From NCBI GenBank assembly GCA_028278755.1, contig JAPYOI010000050.1, positions 1 through 19,535 of the forward strand: 19,535 nt of DNA, written 5' to 3'. Source of the stretch: Poriferisodalis multihospitum (lineage in GTDB: Bacteria; Actinomycetota; Acidimicrobiia; Acidimicrobiales; Poriferisodalaceae). This document shows, piece by piece, positions 1-9,067 of the stretch. The notes under the pieces were generated by a model, which was not told where the DNA came from, did not search any database, and was given only the letters and a program-made list of their open reading frames with translations. Position numbers and translations under genes: made by a program. Positions within the stretch are counted from its first letter, which is position 1, and each line of letters starts with the position of its first letter.

Positions 1-1660
<1,660 letters not shown>

Positions 1661-1666
1661 GCGTTC

Positions 1667-1672
1667 AGGCTA
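1667..1672 (-). promoter_or_regulatory. Candidate leaderless -10 box of prfA-prmC
   Basis: On the minus strand TAGCCT lies exactly six bases before the GTG start of the release factor fusion. The same hexamer at the same distance precedes the DUF3107 gene at 19094. The spacing fits transcription starting at the start codon. No convincing -35 box is seen. It would give the fusion gene a promoter of its own in addition to read-through from the upstream gene. Confidence 0.45.
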
Positions 1673-1693
1673 ACTGGGGGGTTTCGGCCCGGA

Positions 1694-2761
1694 TCAGGCG
1701 CCCGCCGTGGACAGCGTACGCCATTCGTCGTCGATCTCGACGATCCGGGCAGGACTGTCCAGCCTTGCAGCTATGGCCCTGATGACGTCATGTGCGTCGC
1801 GTCGGGGCAGCGCAATGGTCAATTCGGCGTCGGGATCGAGGAACAGCCGCGCGTCTGCTGCGAAGGGCACTACGTCGAGGTCGATGCCGACGCAGACCAC
1901 CACGATCAGACGGCGGCCGTCGGGTGTCAGGCCGTACGCCACCGCCGGGGCCGGGTCCTTCGGACCGCCTCGGGGCACTGGCGGCGAGGCGGCTCGCAAG
2001 CGGCCCGCGTCGACAAGTTCTGGCTGGCGGATGAGCATCGAGCGCAGCCAGCGAGCCGCACCCATCCGGTTGAGCGGATGCGGTGATGCGCCTGGCGAGC
2101 GGTGTGTACGCACCACTTCGGCCACGCGGCGGATGGCTTCAGGCGTCGGCTCATCGGCGTGCAGCAGGGAGAACGCCTCGCGATCGTGGGCGCCCACGCC
2201 TACCTCGATCTGCCACCTGTCGGAGGCACCGTCGGCATCGCCTTCGTCGCTGTGTCCCGCTTCCGCGCCGACAGGCGCTGCTGCGACGATGCGGGCTACC
2301 TCGAGACCCTCCACCTCGCCGGTGATCACGCCGTGTTCCACGACGACCTCGACTCCGGCACTGCCCAGCAGCGCAACCAATTCGGGCACACGCGGCGGCG
2401 CGGGTTCGACCGGGCGCGGCGCCGGTTCTGCGGCCGTCGCGCTCGCGCCTTCGATGCCCCAGACCGTGGGCGCTGGCTTGAAGCAGGCCGCACGTCGAGC
2501 GAGCACACCGCTGTGATCGTCGGCAAAGACGTGCACGTCATCGCAACCGGTGCGCTCGGCCAGCGCCAATGCTCCGCCCAGCGCCCGCTCGGCTCGCTCC
2601 TGGGCAAGACACACCACTGCGGGGCGAGGCTCGGCGGCAACGGCCAGTGCGCCCTCATCTGTACCCGAGACGTCGGTGAGCTCCGCGCCGAGTGCCGAAC
2701 TCGCCAAGGCTCGCAGCTTCGCGGCGTGGAGTGCTCGGATGCGATCAGCGTCAAGCGTCAT
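1694..2761 (-). CDS. Conserved-context hypothetical protein between L31 and release factor 1
   Basis: A 355-residue protein that I do not recognise. No signal peptide or membrane segment is visible, so it is probably cytosolic. It seems to have an alpha/beta N-terminal part (about residues 1-105, ending near KPAPTVWGIEG). A Pro/Ala-rich linker follows (about 108-125), then a second folded part (about 126-175), an acidic spacer (EGDADGASD) and a C-terminal alpha/beta part (about 185-355). The last part has strong strands such as RLIVVVCVGIDLDVV. I find no catalytic motif I could name. It starts with ATG at 2761, lies 93 bases after the L31 gene and ends 33 bases before the release factor gene. 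The position suggests a role tied to translation or termination, but that is inference from context only. Confidence 0.8.
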   Translation of the reverse strand: MTLDADRIRALHAAKLRALASSALGAELTDVSGTDEGALAVAAEPRPAVVCLAQERAERALGGALALAERTGCDDVHVFADDHSGVLARRAACFKPAPTVWGIEGASATAAEPAPRPVEPAPPRVPELVALLGSAGVEVVVEHGVITGEVEGLEVARIVAAAPVGAEAGHSDEGDADGASDRWQIEVGVGAHDREAFSLLHADEPTPEAIRRVAEVVRTHRSPGASPHPLNRMGAARWLRSMLIRQPELVDAGRLRAASPPVPRGGPKDPAPAVAYGLTPDGRRLIVVVCVGIDLDVVPFAADARLFLDPDAELTIALPRRDAHDVIRAIAARLDSPARIVEIDDEWRTLSTAGA

Positions 2762-2829
2762 AGCGGATGCCGAAGATCACGAGTTGCCGCGTGGCGGCGC
2801 TTGCTCGCGCAGGATGCTCGCCGCGCCCT

Positions 2830-2847
2830 GGGGCCACGCCGTGCCCC
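2830..2847 (-). terminator. GC hairpin after the L31 gene, possible terminator or attenuator
   Basis: GGGGC (2830-2834) and GCCCC (2843-2847) pair around an eight-base interval that can add two more pairs. The hairpin begins eight bases after the L31 stop codon in the direction of transcription. There is no U tract, so it may be a weak terminator or an mRNA 3' end stabiliser. It falls in the 93-base gap that separates the rho-rpmE part from the unknown gene and prfA-prmC. Confidence 0.35.
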
Positions 2848-2854
2848 GACGTTG

Positions 2855-3112
2855 TCAGCTCCGCCGCTTGCGCTGGCCGTAGCGGCGCTCGAAGCGTTCC
2901 ACCCGACCCGCCGTGTCCACGATCTTCATCTGGCCAGTGAAGAAGGGATGGCTGGCGCTGGACAGTTCAACGTTGGCCAGCGGGTACGTGTTGCCGTCTG
3001 TCCATTCGATCGTGTCGCTGGTCTCGATGGTGGACTGCGTCAGGAAGGCAAAGTCGGCGCTGGCATCCCGGAAGACCACGGGCCGGTAGTTCGGATGGAT
3101 GTCGCTCTTCAT
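2855..3112 (-). CDS. rpmE2: 50S ribosomal protein L31, type B (zinc-independent)
   Basis: An 85-residue L31. The opening MKSDIHPNYRPVVFRD, the central TIEWTDGNTYPL and the SHPFFTG motif followed by GRVERFERRYG match the cysteine-free (type B, YtiA/RpmE2) class. It has no cysteine at all, so it cannot carry the structural zinc of type A L31. It sits between the rho-like gene (67 bases upstream) and the unknown gene, the position where actinobacteria usually keep their main rpmE. A clear Shine-Dalgarno, AGGA, lies seven bases before the ATG. The short C-terminal basic tail (QRKRRS) fits an rRNA-contacting end. Confidence 0.95.
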   Translation of the reverse strand: MKSDIHPNYRPVVFRDASADFAFLTQSTIETSDTIEWTDGNTYPLANVELSSASHPFFTGQMKIVDTAGRVERFERRYGQRKRRS

Positions 3113-3179
3113 CGTGATTCCTGATTCGAAGGCTCGGGGCTCATCAGCCTAAGGATTCTTGGCCGTTACGACGAGTCGG

Positions 3180-4613
3180 TCAGCGGTGGTCGCCGAGGCT
3201 GAAGCTGCGGTCGCCGTCGAGGGAAACCTCGCCGGCGTCCAGTTCCGCGACGCCGGGCAGGCCCTCGTCGAGCGCGATCTCCAGGTTCGCTGCCTCTCGC
3301 AACCGTGCCGCCACGAGGTCGTCGACCTGGTTGCCCGTCGAGGTACGCGTTGTCGCCACCATCGTGATGGAACCCGCGTCTTCTAGGTTGCGCGCACCGC
3401 CGAAGAATCTCAGCGTCAAGGTGATGGCCGCACCCACAGCGTCGGCCGGTTGGTGCCGACCGTTCCCACCGGCCGCGTATGCACGTGCAAGCCGGGTCAG
3501 GCCGTCGAAGAGTATGACCACGTCGGCGCCGGCCTCTGCCATGCGCTTCGTGCGCTCCAGCGTGAGCTCGGCCACCGCGAGGTGCTCCTCGGGAGGACGA
3601 TCGAATGTCGATGCCAATACCTCGCCGGACGTCTCGAGCCGGCGCGTCATGTCGGTGACGTCTTCGGGCCGCTCCGCAATGAGCAGGACAATCAGGTGAA
3701 TGTCGGGATGCTGATCGCCGACCGCAGCGGCCATGGACGCGATCAGCGGAGATGCCGACCGCGTCCCGCTCGCGGTCAGCAAGCCGCGAGAGCCGAGCCC
3801 GATCAACGAGAGACGGTCGATGGCTGCGAGGGCACCAGCGCTCTGCTCGCCGCCGAGCGGCAAGGCGTCGGTGGGCAGCACCGGCGTGAGGTCGTCGAAC
3901 AGCGGTCGTTCAGGTTGCTCGGGCGGCGGCTCGCCATTGAGCGTGTCGAGGCGCAGCAGCGCAGGGTTGCGCTCGCTGCGCGCGGCCGGGCGGCTGACAC
4001 CCGTGATCCGGTCGCCGCGGCGCAGGTCGTACTGGCGCACCTGGCGGGCTGCTACGTAGACGTCGTCGGCCGACGGCAGCGGGCCGTTCGTACGCAGGAA
4101 GCCGTAGCCCTCGTCGCGCAAGTCGAGCAGGCCGTCGCAGTGCACGGTCTCGCCGACGATCTGCGTGTCGTCGCGCCCTCGACCGCGCCGGCGGCTCCGT
4201 CGGTTGCCTTCCTCGGCCACCGGAGCGTCGGGCGCGGACGTCCCGGAGTCGGCTGCTTCGCCAGCTTCCCCCTCCGCTTCGGCGGCACTTTCGGTTGACG
4301 CAACCGGGTCGCTCGCCGCGGCCGGCTGTTCTGCTGGGACATCGGCACCGGTTGCAGGGGTGGCATCGGCTGGCGGTGTTGGTGTACGCGTGCGCTTGGT
4401 GACCGCCGGAGCGTCCGACGCGGCGTCGGCTTCAGCGGAGCCGTCGCTCGCTTCCTTGCGGGTGCCCACCTCGCCCTCCGGAGCCAAGATCGCGCCGATG
4501 ATGGTGTTCTTGCGGGCGCGGGGCGCTACCTCGACGCCGAGCGCTGCGGCGATCTGCAGCAGTTCATCTCGCTCCTTGGATTCCAGCAAGGCACGATTTG
4601 GCATGTCTGACAT
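3180..4613 (-). CDS. rho: Rho-like termination factor with degenerate ATPase site
   Basis: A 477-residue protein in the normal rho position. Residues 8-43 form the Rho N-terminal helical domain, 44-150 a low-complexity Ala/Glu/Arg linker as in other actinobacteria, and 157-245 the cold-shock-like RNA-binding domain (EGYGFLRTNG, RPLFDDLTP). The core aligns with Rho without gaps at RGLLTASGTRSASPLIASMA (276-295). The Walker A sequence of Rho (APPKAGKT) has become ASGTRSAS, so the P-loop lysine is Ala287 and the final threonine is Ser288. Walker B remains (VVILFDGLTRLARAY, Asp370), as does the glutamate in AERPEDV (314). The Q-loop is replaced by GRHQPADAV, the R-loop EEFKGTGN by AARLREAAN, and the protein ends about 50 residues early without the SGTRREE arginine-finger segment. 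Flanking sequence stays in frame, so this is not a single frameshift. It starts with ATG at 4613 with GAGG seven bases upstream. The 180 bases before it hold no gene. It is probably not a motor; it may bind RNA or compete with a canonical Rho encoded elsewhere. Confidence 0.88.
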   Translation of the reverse strand: MSDMPNRALLESKERDELLQIAAALGVEVAPRARKNTIIGAILAPEGEVGTRKEASDGSAEADAASDAPAVTKRTRTPTPPADATPATGADVPAEQPAAASDPVASTESAAEAEGEAGEAADSGTSAPDAPVAEEGNRRSRRRGRGRDDTQIVGETVHCDGLLDLRDEGYGFLRTNGPLPSADDVYVAARQVRQYDLRRGDRITGVSRPAARSERNPALLRLDTLNGEPPPEQPERPLFDDLTPVLPTDALPLGGEQSAGALAAIDRLSLIGLGSRGLLTASGTRSASPLIASMAAAVGDQHPDIHLIVLLIAERPEDVTDMTRRLETSGEVLASTFDRPPEEHLAVAELTLERTKRMAEAGADVVILFDGLTRLARAYAAGGNGRHQPADAVGAAITLTLRFFGGARNLEDAGSITMVATTRTSTGNQVDDLVAARLREAANLEIALDEGLPGVAELDAGEVSLDGDRSFSLGDHR

Positions 4614-4793
4614 GGCTACCTCGCAAGCTCCCGCCTGCTCTCACCGCTCCCAACGGGTGAGCGAAGTGAGTCTGTGTTTCCTGTGACAGGCCTTGTCGCC
4701 CGACCCAGCGATCCGGTCCCGCGACGCCCGAGCGAACCCTGCACTAGGGAACCGTCGATCAGCGCCGACGCTACCGCCACCCAACCGACGCCA

Positions 4794-6191
4794 CTACTGC
4801 ACGGCAGACCTGACGAAATCGCGGAGGGTGGCGAGGTCGTTCGGGAGCGCCGTGACGTGCTCGTCCCGGTTTGCGAGGCTCGCCAGCGGCGGGGCGAGCT
4901 CGGGTTGGCGACCGGTTGCCTCGAGTACTGCTTCACCGAACTTGGCGGGGTGCGCGGTGGACATCACGGCGACCGGTGTGGTCCAGCCGCCAGCAGGAGC
5001 ATCTCGGCGCGCGACGGTCAGTGCTACCGCCGTGTGGGGATCGATGAGCCGCTCGTCGATCTCGTTCACTGCTGCGATGGTGGCCGAGACCTCGTCCTCG
5101 CTCGCCGAGCCGGCGTCGAAGCCTGCACGCAGGCCTGCCAGCGCCTCAGGCGCCAGTGCGAGCGAGTTCTCGGCCCGAAAGCGGGCCATGTCGGCAGCCA
5201 GCGCAGCACCTCGCCGGTCCCCCAGCTCGAACAGCAGCCGCTCGAAGTTGCTCGACACCTGGATGTCCATCGCCGGGCTGGTGGAGGGACGGACCTCGGA
5301 CATGGCCATCTCGCCGGTGCGGTAGGTACGAGCCAGGATGTCGTTGTGGTTGGTGGCAACCACCAGCCGGTCGATGGGCACGCCCATGCGCCGGGCTACA
5401 TCGCCTGCGAGCACGTTGCCGAAGTTGCCGGTCGGCACACAGAACGAGACGGCCTGCTCGGGAGCGCCCAGTCTGACAGCGGTCGTCACGTAGTAGACGG
5501 TCTGCGCCGCAACGCGCGCCCAGTTGATGCTGTTCACCGCACCCAGCCGCATCCGCTCGCGAAACGGCCGATCGGCGAACAGCGCCTTCACCAAGTCCTG
5601 GCAGTCGTCGAACGTGCCGTCGACGGCCACGTTGTGGATGTTCGGGCTATCTACCGTGGTCATCTGACGTCGCTGGATCTCGGTGACCCGGCCAGCGGGG
5701 TGCAGCATCACCAGTTCGATGCCCGCCCGGTCCCGGCATGCTTCGATCGCGGCAGACCCGGTGTCTCCCGAGGTGGCTCCCACGACAGTCATGAAGCTGC
5801 CGCGCCGGGCCAGCTCGTGCTCGAACAGCCTGCCCAGCAGTTGCAGAGCCACGTCCTTGAACGACAGCGTCGGCCCCCAGAACAGCTCCACTAAGTGCTC
5901 ACCACCTGTCAGCGCGCTGAGCGGAACGACATCGGAGTGGGTGAACGTCGAGTAGGCGTCCTGGGTGAGCGGCGCCAGGTCGTCGACGCTCAGCGACGGC
6001 GCCACGAACGGGGCCAGCACCCGGGTTGCCACCTCGTGGTACTCGAGCCCGGCGAAGTCCCGCAGATCGCTCACGCTGAGCGCGGGGAACTCACGAGGCA
6101 CATACAGCCCGCCGTCGGCGGCCAAGCCTTCGAGCAGCACATCGCCGAAGTCCAAGACCGGGGCGTCGCCCCGGGTGCTCAGGTAGTGCAT
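4794..6191 (-). CDS. thrC: Threonine synthase (long form with N-terminal domain)
   Basis: 465 residues. The enzyme converts O-phosphohomoserine to threonine with pyridoxal phosphate. It opens with MHYLSTRG and GLAADGGLYVP, the N-terminal domain of the long (E. coli/yeast-type) threonine synthases. PLP Lys112 sits in PTLSFKDV, and the phosphate-binding GATSGDTGSAA and CVPTGNFGN loops are intact. Most actinobacterial rho-locus ThrC proteins are the shorter form, so this one may have a different origin. It lies 24 bases after hom in the same operon. The expected partner homoserine kinase gene thrB does not follow: 180 bases without a gene separate its stop from rho. A weak CGTCG/CGACG hairpin (4753-4770) lies after the stop. 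Confidence 0.95.
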   Translation of the reverse strand: MHYLSTRGDAPVLDFGDVLLEGLAADGGLYVPREFPALSVSDLRDFAGLEYHEVATRVLAPFVAPSLSVDDLAPLTQDAYSTFTHSDVVPLSALTGGEHLVELFWGPTLSFKDVALQLLGRLFEHELARRGSFMTVVGATSGDTGSAAIEACRDRAGIELVMLHPAGRVTEIQRRQMTTVDSPNIHNVAVDGTFDDCQDLVKALFADRPFRERMRLGAVNSINWARVAAQTVYYVTTAVRLGAPEQAVSFCVPTGNFGNVLAGDVARRMGVPIDRLVVATNHNDILARTYRTGEMAMSEVRPSTSPAMDIQVSSNFERLLFELGDRRGAALAADMARFRAENSLALAPEALAGLRAGFDAGSASEDEVSATIAAVNEIDERLIDPHTAVALTVARRDAPAGGWTTPVAVMSTAHPAKFGEAVLEATGRQPELAPPLASLANRDEHVTALPNDLATLRDFVRSAVQ

Positions 6192-6215
6192 GGTGCCGTC
6201 GGCCGGTCCCGGCGA

Positions 6216-7592
6216 CTACTCGCCGATCACCCGGATCGCGTTGCCGATGCGCCGTACTGCGTCGAGCTCGCGCACGTCCCGCAGCGTGGAGGCCACGTCG
6301 GCTTCGCGGGCGCGATGCGTGATGAATTCCAGATGAGCGATGTCGTCGGCCGCCCCGGCCCGGGTGGTCTGCTCGACCGAGCGGATCGACACACCGTGCT
6401 CGCCGAACACGCCCGCCACCGCGGCCAGTACGCCTGGCTTGTCGGTTACATCGAATTGAAGGTGGTAGGCGGTGTAGGTCTCGTCAATTGGCCGCAGCCG
6501 CGCTGCGCTCAACGGGCCGAACCCGTCGCACACTCCCCGGCGGAGATTCTGTGACACGGTGATGAGGTCGCCCAGCATTGCGCTGGCAGTCGGGAAACCG
6601 CCTGCACCGCGCCCGTACAGCATCAGGTCCTCGACAGCCTCACCCTCCAGGAACACTGCGTTGAAGGCATCGCGCACCGAGGCCAACGGGTGGTCGATGG
6701 GCACCATCGCCGGGTGCACTCGTACGGCAATCTCGCCGTTCTGACGCTCGGCCACGGCGAGCAGCTTGATGACGTGGCCCATCCGGGCGGCTGCCGCAAT
6801 GTCGCCCTTGCCGATGCCGCTGATGCCCTCCTGGTGAACATCGCCAGCCACCACTTTGGCGCCGAAGGCCGTCATGGCCAGGATCGCCGCCTTGGCACCC
6901 GCGTCGAACCCCTCCACGTCAGCGGTCGGATCGGCTTCGGCATAGCCCAGTCGCTGTGCCTCGCCCAGCACGTCGGCGTAGTCGGCCCCGTCCTCGGTCA
7001 TGCGGGTGAGGATGTAGTTCGTCGTGCCGTTCACAATGCCCATCACCCGGGTGATGCGTTCGCCGATGAGCGAGTTGCGCAGCACGCCGATGAGCGGGAT
7101 GCCGCCTGCCACAGCCGCCTCGAACGCCAGGTCGACGCCCTCGGCGGCAGCCAGTGCGAACAGCTCCTCCCCGACGTTGGCGATGAGTTCCTTGTTGGCA
7201 GTCACGACCGGCTTGCCCGCACCGAGCGCAGCTGCAACCAAGTGTCGGGCCGGCTCGGTGCCGCCCATCGCTTCCACGACGACGTCTACGTCGTCGGCCA
7301 CGACAAGCGACTCGCTGTCGCGGGTCAGCACACCCGACGGCAGCTCTACCGTTCGCTCAGCACTGAGATTGCGGACGGCGACCCGGGTGACTTCGAAGTC
7401 CAATCCGGTGCGGCTTGCCAGATGCGCTGCGTCGCGCCGCAGGATCGCAACGAGCGCGGCACCGACGTTTCCACAGCCCAGGATGCCGACGCGCAGCGGC
7501 CGCGGCTCACCCGTATGAGCGGCAAAGGAGGGCGCAGGCTCGGCAACAGCTTCAGGCACGGCCGAAACGGTACCGCCAGCACGCCCGCACAC
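6216..7592 (-). CDS. hom: Homoserine dehydrogenase with C-terminal ACT domain
   Basis: 458 residues in the GTG-start form. It reduces aspartate semialdehyde to homoserine with NAD(P)H, the branch step to threonine and methionine. The Rossmann motif GCGNVG (39-44), TANKELIA with the catalytic lysine, the NGTTNYIL loop and EADPTADVEGFDA are all present. The last 80 or so residues (from about 375, FDVTDKPGVLAAVAG) form an ACT domain, the usual site of threonine feedback. The first 30 residues are Ala/Pro-rich and not conserved. The true start may be a later GTG (residue 12), because neither start has a good ribosome site. It lies between lysA (56 bases) and thrC (24 bases). Confidence 0.94.
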   Translation of the reverse strand: MCGRAGGTVSAVPEAVAEPAPSFAAHTGEPRPLRVGILGCGNVGAALVAILRRDAAHLASRTGLDFEVTRVAVRNLSAERTVELPSGVLTRDSESLVVADDVDVVVEAMGGTEPARHLVAAALGAGKPVVTANKELIANVGEELFALAAAEGVDLAFEAAVAGGIPLIGVLRNSLIGERITRVMGIVNGTTNYILTRMTEDGADYADVLGEAQRLGYAEADPTADVEGFDAGAKAAILAMTAFGAKVVAGDVHQEGISGIGKGDIAAAARMGHVIKLLAVAERQNGEIAVRVHPAMVPIDHPLASVRDAFNAVFLEGEAVEDLMLYGRGAGGFPTASAMLGDLITVSQNLRRGVCDGFGPLSAARLRPIDETYTAYHLQFDVTDKPGVLAAVAGVFGEHGVSIRSVEQTTRAGAADDIAHLEFITHRAREADVASTLRDVRELDAVRRIGNAIRVIGE

Positions 7593-7621
7593 CCGCAGCG
7601 TTTTCGGCGACGCTCAGCCGG

Positions 7622-7657
7622 ACGACGTCGTGCAGAGACCGGCGGTTCTCAGAGAAC
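7622..7657. promoter_or_regulatory. Two perfect palindromes between lysA and hom
   Basis: ACGACGTCGT (7622-7631) and GTTCTCAGAGAAC (7645-7657) are perfect inverted repeats in the 56-base gap upstream of hom. The second includes the lysA stop codon. They could be an operator pair for hom or parts of an mRNA hairpin. Short palindromes are frequent in GC-rich DNA, so confidence is low. Confidence 0.25.
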
Positions 7658-9046
7658 GTCGAGGGTGAGCATGTCGTCGATGGTCTCGCGGCGGATCACC
7701 AGACGAGCCTCGCCGTCGGCCACGAACACCACAGCCGGGCGACCGATGCGGTTGTAGGGCGCGCCCATCGAGTAGCCGTAGGCGCCGGTCACCGGTGTGG
7801 CGACAAGGTCGCCAGCGGCCAGCCCTGCAGGCACCGGGGCAGACCGGACGATCACATCACCCGATTCGCAGTGCTTGCCCACCAGACGCACCCGATCGGG
7901 ACGGGGCTCGCCGGCACGGGCCGGCATGAACGCCGTGTAGTCGCTGCCGTAGAGCATCGGGCGCGGGTTGTCGCCGTAGCCGCCGTCGACGGCGACATAA
8001 GTCCGCACGCCCGGCACCGCCTTGATGCTGCCCACCGTGTAGAGCGTCACCGCAGCCGCAGCCGCGATGGCACGTCCGGGCTCGGCCACCAGACGGGCTT
8101 CGAAACCGTAGAGCTTGCTGAGCGACCGCCAGCGCTCACGCAGCGTCGCGCCCCACTCGGTGATGGTGGGCGCCTGCTCTGATTCGACGTACGCAATGCC
8201 GAGTCCGCCGCCGATCGACAGCTCTTCGAGGCGGCCGGCGGCCGGGCCAGCATCACCGAATAACGGTGCTGCGAACTCGGCGACGACATCGAGCGCGCGG
8301 GCCAGACTCTCCACGCGGAACACCTGGCTGCCGATATGACAGTGGATGCCCGCGAGCTCGATCGACGACATCTCGGCTGCACGTTCAACGGCTGCAATCG
8401 CGACGCCTTGGCCGATACCGAAACCGAATTTGGAGTCGGCTTGTCCGGTCGAGATGTACTCGTGCGTCTCGGCCCGGACACCCGGAGTGACTCGCAGCAG
8501 AACCCGCGGCACTGCCCCATCGGCACGGTGCAGCTCGTCGAGACAGTCCAGCTCGGCAAAAGAGTCCACCACGATCCGGCCCACGCCTGCTTCGCGCGCC
8601 ATCGCCAGCTCAGCGATCGACTTGTTGTTGCCGTGCAGCACGACGCGCTGCGCCACATCACCGTCAGCCGCGGCGTCATTGGCGTCGAATGCTCGCAAAA
8701 CCGTCTGCAGCTCGCCCCCGCTGGCAACGTCGATGTCCATGCCCTCCGACATCGCAAGCCGGGCCATCGCCGCACACAGGAACGCCTTGGCGGCATAGGC
8801 CGCTCCCCCGCCAAAGGCCGAGATGGCTTCCCGGCAGCGAGCGCGCAGGTGTGCCTCGTCATAGACGAACAGCGGTGTGCCGAATTCGGCAGCGAGGTCG
8901 ACGAGGTCGCAGCCACCAATGTGCAGGTGACCCTGCGCCAACACCTCGGCCGTATCGGGGAGCAGGCGCAACGGGATCGGTCCACTGGGATCGTCTCCGG
9001 GTGCTCCGCCCCCAGCTGCTGCAGCGCTGTGCGGTTCAGTAGTCAT
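7649..9046 (-). CDS. lysA: Diaminopimelate decarboxylase
   Basis: 465 residues. The enzyme makes lysine from meso-diaminopimelate, a PLP enzyme of the alanine racemase fold. It shows the PLP lysine in YAAKAFL (Lys87), GIHCHIGSQ, the glycine-rich phosphate loop SIGGGLGIAY, EPGRAI, and the substrate-site CESGD and GAYGYSM motifs. The N-terminal 25 residues are a variable extension. It starts with ATG at 9046, 21 bases after the argS stop, and is probably cotranscribed with argS, hom and thrC. The same argS-lysA-hom order is standard in actinobacteria. Confidence 0.96.
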   Translation of the reverse strand: MTTEPHSAAAAGGGAPGDDPSGPIPLRLLPDTAEVLAQGHLHIGGCDLVDLAAEFGTPLFVYDEAHLRARCREAISAFGGGAAYAAKAFLCAAMARLAMSEGMDIDVASGGELQTVLRAFDANDAAADGDVAQRVVLHGNNKSIAELAMAREAGVGRIVVDSFAELDCLDELHRADGAVPRVLLRVTPGVRAETHEYISTGQADSKFGFGIGQGVAIAAVERAAEMSSIELAGIHCHIGSQVFRVESLARALDVVAEFAAPLFGDAGPAAGRLEELSIGGGLGIAYVESEQAPTITEWGATLRERWRSLSKLYGFEARLVAEPGRAIAAAAAVTLYTVGSIKAVPGVRTYVAVDGGYGDNPRPMLYGSDYTAFMPARAGEPRPDRVRLVGKHCESGDVIVRSAPVPAGLAAGDLVATPVTGAYGYSMGAPYNRIGRPAVVFVADGEARLVIRRETIDDMLTLDVL

Positions 9047-9067
9047 CGCTGGACCGTCGCTTCCCGC

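Noticed and set aside
3780..3850. Walker A loss in Rho as a local frameshift
   Set aside because: I reverse-translated this stretch: RGL before and LIASMA after stay in the same frame and at Rho's exact spacing, so only substitutions explain it.
4614..4793. Remnant of thrB between thrC and rho
   Set aside because: No frame in these 180 bases carries a homoserine kinase motif; only weak hairpins are seen.
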